Assembly: GCA_963733105.1 (NCBI GenBank)
Contig: CAVTCB010000024.1
Span: forward strand, 558,001-622,000
Source: JAFAYN01 sp963733105
Lineage (GTDB): Bacteria; Gemmatimonadota; Gemmatimonadetes; Longimicrobiales; Longimicrobiaceae
DNA: 64,000 nucleotides
Direction: 5' to 3'
Both the position numbers and the translations under genes were made by a program. Positions 31,108-39,992 of this stretch are shown here, one piece after another. The notes beneath the pieces are model-generated. The model had not been told where the DNA came from. It saw only the letters and a program-made list of their open reading frames with translations, and made no database searches. How positions within the stretch are numbered: the first letter of the stretch is position 1; every line of letters starts with the position of its first letter.

Positions 31108-31895
31108 GCATGCTCGCGACGACGCAGCGCCCGCCCGCCGCGAGCGCGTGGGCGGCGACGCTCACGCTCGGCTGGCGCGCGATGCTCAAGATCAAGCACG
31201 TGCCCTTCCAGCTCTTCGACGTGACGGCGTTCCCGCTGATGATGACGCTGATGTTCACCTACCTGTTCGGCGGCGCGCTGGCGGGGAGCGTGAAGAGCTA
31301 CGTGCAGTTCCTCATCCCGGGGATCGTCGTGCAGACCATCGTGTTCATCACGGTCTACACGGGGGTCGGCCTCAACGCGGACATCTCCAAGGGGCTGTTC
31401 GACCGCTTCCGGTCGGTCCCCATCTGGCAGCCCGCGCCCATCTTCGGCGCGCTCCTGGGCGACCTGTTCCGCTACTCGCTCGCGGCGCTGATGGTGATCA
31501 CGCTCGGCCTGGTCATGGGCTTCCGGCCGCAGGGCGGGGTGCTCGGCGTGGTCGCGGCGGTGCTGCTGATCGAGGTGTTCGCGCTCTCGCTCTCGTGGAT
31601 CTGGATCATCGTCGGGATGAAGGTGACGTCGCCGGAGTCGGTGATGACGTCGAGCTTCCTGCTGCTGTTCCCGCTCACGATGGCGAGCAACATCTTCGTC
31701 GACCCGCGCACCATGCCGGGCCTGCTGCAGTCCCTCGTGGCCGTGAATCCGGTGACCCACCTCGCGAACGCGTCGCGCGGGCTGATGCACGGGAACGCGG
31801 CGGCGTCGGACATCCTCTGGGTGCTCGCGGCGTCGGCGGTGGTGACCGCGGTGTTCGCGCCGATCGCGATGCGGATGTACCACCGGGAGCGGTAG
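31104..31895 (+). CDS. DrrB-type ABC-2 transporter permease
   Basis: This 263-aa ABC-2 family membrane protein has about six helices (MMTLMFTYLFGGALAG, FLIPGIVVQTIVFITVYTGV, and so on) and the conserved ISKGLFDRFRSVPI and PVTHLANASRGLMHG segments. The start ATG lies in ATGA with the ATPase stop. Daunorubicin-type exporters often give self-resistance to a natural product, but the NRPS is 13 kb away across an island, so a link is speculative. Confidence 0.9.
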   Translation: MSMLATTQRPPAASAWAATLTLGWRAMLKIKHVPFQLFDVTAFPLMMTLMFTYLFGGALAGSVKSYVQFLIPGIVVQTIVFITVYTGVGLNADISKGLFDRFRSVPIWQPAPIFGALLGDLFRYSLAALMVITLGLVMGFRPQGGVLGVVAAVLLIEVFALSLSWIWIIVGMKVTSPESVMTSSFLLLFPLTMASNIFVDPRTMPGLLQSLVAVNPVTHLANASRGLMHGNAAASDILWVLAASAVVTAVFAPIAMRMYHRER

Positions 31896-31898
31896 GGG

Positions 31899-32459
31899 GT
31901 GGCCGTGGGCGTGGAGGTCGCCGCCAACGTCTTCAGCGCCGCGTCGGTCCTGCTGGCCGCCCTCAACCGGGTCCACACCTGGTGGGTGGGGATCGTCTCC
32001 TGCGTGCTCTTCGGCTGGGTCTTCTACGAGGCCCGGCTCTACGCCGACGTTACGCTGCAGGCGTTCTTCCTGGCGACCGGCGTCGTCGGCTGGTGGAACT
32101 GGAGCGACAGGACCCGCGCGGTCCCCCTCCCGGTCCGGCGCACGCCGGCGCGCGCGCTGGCCGGGATGCTCGCGGCCGGCGTCCTGGTCGCCGCCGGCTA
32201 CGGGTGGCTGCTGCACCGCTTCACCGATGCCTACGCTCCCTTCGTGGACTCGGCCGTGCTCGCCTTCAGCGTCCTCGCGCAGCTCCTCCTCATGCGCCGC
32301 CGCTACGAGTCGTGGTGGTTCTGGCTCCTGGTCAACACCCTCTCCGTCCCGCTCTACCTGTCGCGCGGCCTCGCCGTCACCGCCGTCCTCTACGCCGCGT
32401 TCTGGGTGAACGCGGTCGTGGCGCTGGTGCGCTGGCGGAAGCTGGTGCAGCCGGCGTGA
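31899..32459 (+). CDS. pnuC: PnuC-type nicotinamide riboside transporter
   Basis: This 186-aa polytopic membrane protein belongs to the PnuC facilitator family. Conserved features are NRVHTWWVGIVSCVLFGWVF, FFLATGVVGWWNW and the C-terminal ESWWFWLLVNTLSVPLYLSR, whose Trp/Asn residues line the substrate site in the family. The GTG start is 3 bp after drrB. The stop overlaps the nadR GTG, pairing uptake with phosphorylation of the imported riboside. Confidence 0.9.
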   Translation: MAVGVEVAANVFSAASVLLAALNRVHTWWVGIVSCVLFGWVFYEARLYADVTLQAFFLATGVVGWWNWSDRTRAVPLPVRRTPARALAGMLAAGVLVAAGYGWLLHRFTDAYAPFVDSAVLAFSVLAQLLLMRRRYESWWFWLLVNTLSVPLYLSRGLAVTAVLYAAFWVNAVVALVRWRKLVQPA

Positions 32460-33538
32460 TCCGGCGGTTCCGCCGCGGCCTGGTGGTCGGCAAGTTCGCG
32501 CCCCTGCACCGCGGGCACGAGCTGGTCATCCGGCGCGCCCTGGCCGAGTGCGACGAGGTGGTGGTCGTCAGCTACTCCAACCCCGAGCTCCCCGGGTACC
32601 CGGCCGAGCTGCGGGAGCGCTGGCTCGAAGCGCTCTTTCCCGGGGTGCGCAGCCTGGTGGTGACCGGCGAGCGCCTGCGGGAGTGGGTGCCCCCCGGCGC
32701 CGGTCCCACGGAGGTCCCGGCCAACGGCGGGCCCGAGATCGACGACCGCCGGTTCTGCGGCTTCCTCTGCCGGCAGGTGCTGGGCGCCACGGTGGACGCG
32801 GTCTTCACGAGCGAGGACTACGGGGACGGCTTCGCGGAGGAGCTGACCCGCTACTTCCGGGAGCGGGAGCCGGACGCGCCCCCGGTCACCCACGTCATGG
32901 TGGACCGGGCCCGGCGCGAGGTGCCGGTGTCGGGGACCCTGCTGCGCGGCGACGTCCACGCGCACCGGGAGTGGCTGTCGCCCCCGGTCTACGCTTCGTT
33001 CGTCCGGCGGGTCTGCCTGCTCGGCGGCGAGTCGACGGGGAAGACGACGCTGTGCGAGGCGCTCGCCCGGGAGCTCGGCACGGAGTGGGTCCCCGAGTTC
33101 GGGCGCGAGGTGTGGGTGGAGAAGGGGGGGCGGCTGGACTTCGAAGACATGGAGCGGATCGGACGCGTCCAGGTGGCGAGCGAGGAGGAGGCCGCGCGGC
33201 GGGCGAGCCGCTTCGTCTTCTGCGACACCTCGCCGCTGACCACGCTCTTCTACAGCCTGCGCCTGTTCGGCCGCGCCTCGCCGGCGCTGGAGCGGCTGGC
33301 GGAGCGCGGGTACGACCTCACGGTGCTCTGCGCGCCCGACTTCGGCTTCGTGCAGGACGGCACCCGGCAGGGAGGGGCGTTCCGCGACCTCCAGCACGAG
33401 TGGTACCTCCGGGAGCTGGCCGCCCGGGGCACGCCCTTCCTGCTCGTGACGGGCCCGCTCCAGGAGCGCGCCGCGCGGGTCCTCGCGGCCCTGGGCGGCG
33501 GGGAGCCAGGGGAAACCTGCACCGGCGTCGGCGCGTAG
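32456..33538 (+). CDS. nadR: NadR-like NMN adenylyltransferase / nicotinamide riboside kinase
   Basis: This 360-aa bifunctional NAD salvage enzyme phosphorylates nicotinamide riboside and adenylylates NMN. The N-terminal nucleotidyltransferase has GKFAPLHRGHELVI (GxFxPxHxGH motif) and the late VSGTLLRGD motif. The C-terminal kinase has P-loop GGESTGKTTLCEAL and the CDTSPLTTLFY segment. It lacks the DNA-binding N-terminus of enteric NadR, so a repressor role is unlikely. The GTG start lies in GTGA with the pnuC stop. Confidence 0.92.
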   Translation: MIRRFRRGLVVGKFAPLHRGHELVIRRALAECDEVVVVSYSNPELPGYPAELRERWLEALFPGVRSLVVTGERLREWVPPGAGPTEVPANGGPEIDDRRFCGFLCRQVLGATVDAVFTSEDYGDGFAEELTRYFREREPDAPPVTHVMVDRARREVPVSGTLLRGDVHAHREWLSPPVYASFVRRVCLLGGESTGKTTLCEALARELGTEWVPEFGREVWVEKGGRLDFEDMERIGRVQVASEEEAARRASRFVFCDTSPLTTLFYSLRLFGRASPALERLAERGYDLTVLCAPDFGFVQDGTRQGGAFRDLQHEWYLRELAARGTPFLLVTGPLQERAARVLAALGGGEPGETCTGVGA

Positions 33539-33596
33539 GGCTCCGGACACCCGACTCCCGCGCCGCCGCGCTCCCCCCGTCCCCGAATCCCTCTCC

Positions 33597-36500
33597 ATGC
33601 AGCCCGTCGCCCATCTCCCGTCCCGGACGCCCTCCCGCGCGCTCCGGGAGGTGTTCCGCTTCGAGATCGCATACCGCCTGCGCAACGCCTCCACCTGGGT
33701 GTACGCGGCCCTGCTCGTGGGGGTGCCGTTCCTGATGATGCACGCCATCAACGGGAGCAGCCGCCACCTCAACGCCCCGGAGATGGTGGCGCTCGCCTCG
33801 GGCGTGCTGGGGGTGCTGGGGATGGTGGTGTCGGCGGCGCTGTTCGGCGACGCGGCCACCCGCGACGTCCAGACGGGGATGCACCCGCTGGTCTACGCCT
33901 CGCCGCTGCGCGAGGCGGAGTACCTCGGCGGCCGCTTCCTCGGCACGCTGGTGGTCAACGCGCTCCTCCTGGTCGGGATCCCGCTGGGGCTCGCGGCCGG
34001 ATCGCAGATGCCCTACCAGGACGCCCGGATGTTCGGCCCGTTCCAGGCGGGCGCGTACGTGCAGCCGTACCTCCTCCTCCTCCTCCCCACCCTGCTCTTC
34101 ACCGGCGCGCTCTTCTTCACGGTCGCGGCCCTCAGCCGGCAGATGCTCCCGACGTACCTAGCCGCCGTCGGCCTCGTCGTCTTCTACCTGCTGGTCCCCG
34201 ACGCGGAGGGCGGCGCGGTGCGCGCGGCGGCGGCGCTGGCGGACCCCTTCGGCGTCGCCCCCCTGAACGCGCTGACGCGGTACTGGACGCCGGCGGAGCT
34301 CGACACGCGCCTGATCGGCTTCCCCGCGCTCCTGCTGTGGAACCGCCTTCTCTGGATCTCGGCGGGCGCGGCCATGCTCGCGCTGCTCCGCCTCCGCTTC
34401 CGCTTCGCGGACCCCGGGGCCCGCCGGCCGCGGAAGGAGGGTGGACGGGTGGTGGAGCCGGAGCGCGGGCGGACCGGCCCGGTGGCGGTCCCGCCCGTCG
34501 CGCGGAGCTTCGGCCCCCGGACCGAGGCGTGGCAGACCGTGGCCGTCGCCCGCCGCTCGCTGGGGGAGATCGCGCGGAGCCGCCCCTTCCTGGTGATCCT
34601 GGGCGCCGCGCTCTTCCTGGCCTTCGCCTTCGGCTGGGACGTGGGGGGCGAGGTCTTCGGCACCTCCACCTGGCCCGTCACCCACCTGATCGCCGGGACG
34701 GTGCTGAGCGGCCCGACCTCCGTCCTCGTGTCCGTGCTCATCGCCGTCTTCGCCGGCGAGCTGGTGTGGAGGGACCGCGACGTGCGGGTGAGCGAGATCG
34801 CCGAGGCCGCCCCGGTCCCGGACCGGGCGCTGCTCCTGGGGCGCTTCCTGGCGCTGCTCGTGATGATCGTGGCGCTCCAGGCGGTGCTCATGGCGGCGGG
34901 GGTGCTCCTGCAGGCGCTCCAGGGCTACCACCGCTACGAGATCGGGCTGTACCTGCGCATCCTGTTCGGGATCAAGCTGGCCGACTACGTCCTGTTCGCC
35001 GCCCTCGCCATGGCGGTGCACCTGGTCGTGGACCAGAAGGCCATGGGCCACCTCGTCGTGGTGCTCTTCATCCTCTTCACCCGGGTCGCCGGCTCGTTCT
35101 TCGGCATCCGGCACAACCTGCTGGTCTACGGCTCCGACCCGGGGTGGATCTACTCGGACATGAACGGCTTCGGCCCGTTCGTGGCCCCGTTCGTCTGGTT
35201 CAAGCTGTACTGGGCGGCGTGGGCGCTCCTCCTGGCGGTGGCCGCGAGCCTCTTCCGCGTCCGGGGGAGGGAGGGCGGCCTGCGCGGGCGGATCGGCCTG
35301 GCGCGCGAGCGCTTCACGGGCGCGGCGGCGCGCGCGGCCGGGACCGCGGCGGCGCTGGTGCTGGCGCTGGGCGGCTTCATCTTCTACAACACCAACGTCC
35401 TGAACGACTACCGCACGCCCCGCGAGTCGGCGGCGCTGCGGGCCGAGTACGAGCGGCGCTACAAGCGGTACGAGGACGCGCCGCAGCCGAGCATCGTCGG
35501 CGCGAAGCTGCGCGTGGAGATCCACCCGGGGGAGCGCGCCGTGGACCTCGGCGGCACCTATCTCCTGGTGAACCGGAGCGGCGCGGCGGTCGACTCCGTC
35601 CACCTGATCGTCCACCCCGACGTCCGGGCCCGCTCCATCCGGTTCGACCGGCCGGCGCGCCCGGTGCTGGAGGACCGGCGGCTCCAGTACTCCATCCACG
35701 CCCTGGAGCGGCCGCTCGCGCCGGGCGACTCGCTGCGCCTCGTCTTCGACGTGGCCTACCGGCCGCGCGGCTTCCCCAACGACGGCGTCCCCACCTCGGT
35801 GGCGCGGAACGGGGCCTACTTCGACCGCCGCTGGCTCCCCGTGGTCGGCTACCAGCCGGGCCAGGAGCTGATGGACGAGGAGGAGCGGCGGGAGCAGGGC
35901 CTCGGGCCGCGGCCCCCCACCCCCCCCGCCGGCGACCTGGCGGCGCGGCGCTACCGGTCCGGACTCCGCGACGCCGACCTGGTGGAGGTCGACGTGGTCG
36001 TCGGGACGGACGGGGACCAGACGGTGGTCACGTCCGGCACGCTGCTCCGGGAGTGGAGGGAGAACGGCCGGCGCTACTTCCACTACCGGACGGAGGCGCC
36101 GCTCTCGTTCGGGTCTCCCATCCTCTCCGCCCGGTACGCGGTGCGCCGGGACCGGTGGAACGACGTGGCGCTCCGGGTCTTCCACCACCCCACGCACACC
36201 GTCAACGTGGACCGGATGGTCCGGAGCATGAAGGCCTCGCTGGACTACAACTCGCGCCACTTCGGCCCCTACCAGTTCCGGGAGCTGAGGATCGTGGAGT
36301 TCCCGCGCTACGCCAGCTTCGCCCGCGCGCACCCGCACACCATCGCGTACTCGGAGGGGAGCAGCTTCCTCACGCGCGTGGGGGAGGGCGACGTGGACCG
36401 CCCCTTCTTCGTGACCGCGCACGAGACCGCGCACCAGTGGTGGGGCGGGCAGGTGATGGGCGGCGAGGTGAAGGGCCGGTCGCTCCTCTCGGAGACGCTG

Positions 36501-37217
36501 GCGCAGTACAGCGCGATGATGGTGATGGAGAAGACGCTCGGGCGGGAGCAGGTCCGCCGCTTCTACGACTACGAGATGGACAACTACCTCCGCGGCCGGC
36601 GCGTCTTTGCCAACCGGGAGGTGCCGCTCCTGGAGGTGGAGGGGCAGTCGTACCTGTACTACCACAAGGGCGCGGTGGCCATGTACACCCTGCGCGAGCA
36701 GGTGGGCGAGGAGCGGGTGAACGCCGCGCTGCGCCGCTACCTGGAGAAGCACCGCGACGCCGGGCCGCCGTACCCCTCCTCGCTGGAGCTGTACGCGGAG
36801 CTGCGGGCCGCCACCCCCGACTCGCTGCACCCGCTGCTGCGGGACCTGTTCGAGGAGATCACGCTCTGGGACGTGCGGACCGAGCGGGCGCGCGCGGAGC
36901 CCACCGGCACCGGCGCCTTCCGCGTGACGCTGGCCGTCCACGCGCGGAAGGCGAGGGCCGACAGCCTGGGGAGGGAGACGGAGGTGCCGATGGACGAGTG
37001 GGTGGAGGTGGGCGTCTTCGCGGACGGGGGGAGCGGCGGGGGCCCGGGCGAGCCGCTCTACCTGCGGCGGCACCGCGTCCGCGGCGGCGCGCAGACCCTC
37101 GTGGTGACGGTCCCGCGGGAGCCGGCGCGGGCGGGGATCGACCCGTACGGGAAGCTGATCCAGCGGGAGCGCGACGACAACCTGGCGGAGGTGGAGCCCG
37201 CCGGAAGAGGCCGGTGA
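33597..37217 (+). CDS. ABC-2 permease / M1 aminopeptidase fusion protein
   Basis: This 1206-aa membrane protein joins an ABC-2-type permease half (residues ~20-600, two sets of hydrophobic segments separated by a charged linker near 275-300) to an M1-family metallopeptidase half. The zinc site is HETAHQWW with H942, E943 and H946, and the third ligand E966 sits in LLSETLAQY. The fusion is a known but poorly understood family, often paired with an ABC ATPase; none is adjacent. Substrate is unknown. The next gene starts inside its stop codon (GTGA). Confidence 0.9.
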   Translation: MQPVAHLPSRTPSRALREVFRFEIAYRLRNASTWVYAALLVGVPFLMMHAINGSSRHLNAPEMVALASGVLGVLGMVVSAALFGDAATRDVQTGMHPLVYASPLREAEYLGGRFLGTLVVNALLLVGIPLGLAAGSQMPYQDARMFGPFQAGAYVQPYLLLLLPTLLFTGALFFTVAALSRQMLPTYLAAVGLVVFYLLVPDAEGGAVRAAAALADPFGVAPLNALTRYWTPAELDTRLIGFPALLLWNRLLWISAGAAMLALLRLRFRFADPGARRPRKEGGRVVEPERGRTGPVAVPPVARSFGPRTEAWQTVAVARRSLGEIARSRPFLVILGAALFLAFAFGWDVGGEVFGTSTWPVTHLIAGTVLSGPTSVLVSVLIAVFAGELVWRDRDVRVSEIAEAAPVPDRALLLGRFLALLVMIVALQAVLMAAGVLLQALQGYHRYEIGLYLRILFGIKLADYVLFAALAMAVHLVVDQKAMGHLVVVLFILFTRVAGSFFGIRHNLLVYGSDPGWIYSDMNGFGPFVAPFVWFKLYWAAWALLLAVAASLFRVRGREGGLRGRIGLARERFTGAAARAAGTAAALVLALGGFIFYNTNVLNDYRTPRESAALRAEYERRYKRYEDAPQPSIVGAKLRVEIHPGERAVDLGGTYLLVNRSGAAVDSVHLIVHPDVRARSIRFDRPARPVLEDRRLQYSIHALERPLAPGDSLRLVFDVAYRPRGFPNDGVPTSVARNGAYFDRRWLPVVGYQPGQELMDEEERREQGLGPRPPTPPAGDLAARRYRSGLRDADLVEVDVVVGTDGDQTVVTSGTLLREWRENGRRYFHYRTEAPLSFGSPILSARYAVRRDRWNDVALRVFHHPTHTVNVDRMVRSMKASLDYNSRHFGPYQFRELRIVEFPRYASFARAHPHTIAYSEGSSFLTRVGEGDVDRPFFVTAHETAHQWWGGQVMGGEVKGRSLLSETLAQYSAMMVMEKTLGREQVRRFYDYEMDNYLRGRRVFANREVPLLEVEGQSYLYYHKGAVAMYTLREQVGEERVNAALRRYLEKHRDAGPPYPSSLELYAELRAATPDSLHPLLRDLFEEITLWDVRTERARAEPTGTGAFRVTLAVHARKARADSLGRETEVPMDEWVEVGVFADGGSGGGPGEPLYLRRHRVRGGAQTLVVTVPREPARAGIDPYGKLIQRERDDNLAEVEPAGRGR

Positions 37218-39587
37218 GCGCGATCGAGGACGAGTGGCTGTGGGGGTGGGACCCCACGCCGGGGATCGTGTCGGTGTGGGCCGAGCCGGACGGCCGCGCC
37301 GTGGTGTGGCGCAGGATCGCGGAGACGGGCGAGCTGGTGCGCGAGGACGAGCGCTACCGCCCCTGGCTCCTCCTGGACCGCCTGGACGACCTCCGCCACC
37401 TCGGCGAGGGGCTCGGGCCGGAGGGCGAGCCCGGGGCGCGGGTGTGGTGGCGCGAGCTGGAGGGGGCCGGCGAGCTGCGCTTTCGGGTCTCCGCCGCGGA
37501 CGGCGCGGCGCTGGCGTCGGCGGTGCTGCGGGGCGCGTCGCGCCGCCTGGGCCGCCCCGTCCCGCACCTGCGCGAGCTCGGCGCCGACCAGGTGCTCGCC
37601 CTCCCGCCCGAGGAGCAGTACCTGGTGGCCACCGGGCGGACGTACTTCCGCGGCCTCGCCTTCGACGAGCTGCACCGGCTGCAGTTCGACCTGGAGACCA
37701 CCGGGCTCGACGCCGCGCGCGACCGCATCTTCATGGTCGCGGTGCGCGGCCCGTCGGGCGAGACGCGAGGTGCTCGAGGCGGACGGGCGACGGCGACGCG
37801 GCCGAGGCCGACCTGATCCGGCGGCTGGTGCGAGCGCGGTGCGGGAGGCCGACCCGGACGTGATCGAGAACCACAACCTGCACGGCTTCGACCTGCCCTT
37901 CCTCGCCGAGCGGGCGCGCCGCTACGGCGTGCCGCTCGCGCTCGGGCGGCTCGGGCACCTGGGGCTGCGCGAGCGCGCGGCGCGGCGCGGGAGCGTGCGG
38001 CGGCGACGCCGGCGGCCGGGTGCGCTTCGTGGCGCCGGGGCGCGAGCTGATCGACACGCTCGACGCGGTGCTGCCGCTACGACTTCTCGGCGCGCGAGCT
38101 GCCCGGGCCACGGGCTCAAGGCGGTGGCGCGGCACTTCGGCGTCGCCGGCGCCGGACCGCGAGTACGTTCCCGGGGCGCAGATCCACGACCGTCTATCGG
38201 CGCGATCCCGGAGCGCGTGCGGCGCTACGCGAGCGACGACGTGGAGGAGGTCGCCGCGCTCGCCCGCCTCCTGGGCGGCGCGGCGTTCGCGCTGGCGCGC
38301 ATGGCGCCGCGCCGCTACGAGCGGCTGGCCGACGCCGGCGCCGGCCACGGGCGTGCATCGACCCGCTGCTGGTGCGCGCCTACCTGCGCGCGGGCGCGGC
38401 GCTCCCCGCGCACCGGCGCCGGCGACGGCACGCCGCACAGCGGCGCGGCGCTGCACCTGTTCGCGACCGGCGTCGCGCGGCGCGTGGTGAAGGCCGACGT
38501 CGCGAGCCTGTACCCGTCGCTCATGCGCGCGCTACCGCATCGGCCCGGCGCGCGACCGCCTCGGCGCGCTGCTCGCGCTGGTCGACCGGCTGGTCGAGCT
38601 GCGGCTCGCCGCCAAGGCCGAGCGCGCGGGCGGCGCCGCCCGGCTCGGCGGAGCGCCACACGCACGAGGCGCTCGTCGGCGGCGATGAAGATCGTGGTGA
38701 ACTCCGCCTACGGCTACCTCGCGGCGGCGGGCGAGCTGACGCGCTTCGCCGACGTCCACGCCGCCAACGAGGTGACGCGCCGCGGCCGCGAGACGCTCGA
38801 CGCTGATGTGCCGCGAGCTGGCCGCGCGCGGCGTGACGCTGCTCGAGGCGGACACCGACGGCGTCTACTTCGCCGTCCCGGAGGGCGTGGAGCGAGGCGG
38901 ACGAGCGGCGCGTGGTGGCGGAGGTGGCCGCGCTGCTGCCGCCGCTGGTGCAGCTCGAGTTCGAGGGGCGCTACGCGGCGATGCTGTCGCACGAGCCGAA
39001 GAACTACGCGCTGCTCGGCTACGACGGCACGCTGATGCTGCGCGGGCGTCGCCTTCCGCTCGAGCCGCGCCGAGCCGTTCGGCGAGGCGTTCCTGCGCGA
39101 CGCGCTCGCGCAGGCTGCTCGACGGCGACGTGGCCGGGGTGCGCGAGGCGTACGTCGGCGACGCTGGACGCGCTCCGCCGCCGCGAGCTCCCCACCTACG
39201 ACGTGTCGTCGCGCGTGCGGCTGACCAAGTCGCCCGCGCCGCTACGCCGAGACGCGCGCGGCGCGGCGCGAGCTGCCGTACGAGGCGGTGCTGGCGAGCG
39301 GGCGCACGGCATGGCGCGTGGGCGAGCGGGTGCGGGTGTACCGCACGCAGGGCGGCGGGGCCGCCGTGGTCGCGTCCACCCCCGAGGAAGCCGCCGCGGA
39401 CGCCGACCCGCGCGACTACGACGTGGAGCACTACGCGCGCGTGCTGCGCAGCGCCTTCGCGACGCGGCTCGCGCGCGCGCTCACGCCGGCCGACTTCGCC
39501 GCGGTCTTCGCCGACGCCGACCAGCTGGCGCTCTTCGCGCCCTCGACCGCGGCGATGCGCCCGGTGCTCGTCACGCGCCCGGGGTGA
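37214..39587 (+). pseudogene. Family B DNA polymerase, broken by many frame changes
   Basis: All hallmarks of a B-family polymerase occur in order but in changing frames. They are Exo I LQFDLETTGLD (about 37681), Exo II VIENHNLHGFD (about 37862), motif A KADVASLYPSLM (about 38492), motif B KIVVNSAYGYL (about 38687) and motif C EADTDGVYF (about 38847), then HEPKNYALLGYDG and DYDVEHYARVL near the end. From about 37765 to 39260 the frame changes at least fifteen times, yet no motif is lost and the end is a normal TGA. Neighbours on both sides are intact. This is either a local sequencing/assembly problem in GC-rich DNA or a recently inactivated gene. The GTG start overlaps the upstream stop. Confidence 0.82.
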
Positions 39588-39623
39588 GCCGGTGGCGCCG
39601 CAGGTCAGCCGGCGGTCAGGGTC

Positions 39624-39791
39624 CTAGCAGGCGCAGGTGTAGCGTGACGTGTAACAGTCGCACCCGCTGATCAGCAGGCTGGGGGGGAAGCACGGAGAGG
39701 ACGTTGCGGCGGCGTCCTGCGCTCCGCCCAGCGAGCGGACGGTCTCCCGGGCGAGGACCAGCTTTCTCTTCAGTACGGGGGTGGCGGGCAT
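39624..39791 (-). CDS. Candidate class I lanthipeptide-like RiPP precursor (55 aa)
   Basis: This short gene is preceded by AGGAG seven bases before ATG. The N-terminal half contains VLKRKLVLARETVRSLG, which follows the K-K-L-x-L-x-x-E-T-(I/V)-x-x-L leader pattern of class I lanthipeptide and related precursors. The C-terminal half is a Cys/Ser/Thr-rich core ending GCDCYTSRYTCAC then stop, with five cysteines in the last 22 residues. This arrangement is typical of ribosomally made, thioether-bridged peptides. No dehydratase or cyclase gene lies in the window, so it is an orphan precursor. It diverges from the ROK regulator. The assignment rests on pattern only. Confidence 0.65.
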   Translation of the reverse strand: MPATPVLKRKLVLARETVRSLGGAQDAAATSSPCFPPSLLISGCDCYTSRYTCAC

Positions 39792-39992
39792 GACGAATCT
39801 CCTGTGGAAGTGAAAGGCTGAAACGGACCGGTTGGATTCCGACGAACGATGTGGGGCAACGGCCAGTTCCGCAAGCGGCCAGTCGAGTTTGTGAGCGTAT
39901 TCCCGAAAGCCTTGCCCGGCGATCCGCCGGAGGCCTAAGCTTCACCCCGAGCAGGCCGTACGAGCCGCCTGCCTCCCTCCGACGCCGGCGCA
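39792..39992. other. Divergent promoter region, precursor peptide and ROK gene
   Basis: About 200 bp between divergent starts, less GC-rich than the flanks around 39820-39920. It must hold promoters for both directions. No clear operator palindrome was seen. Confidence 0.4.

Noticed and set aside
30121..31895. DrrAB as self-resistance transporter of the NRPS product
   Set aside because: No physical or regulatory link; a 13-kb gap with an island and unrelated genes lies between. Not claimed beyond speculation.
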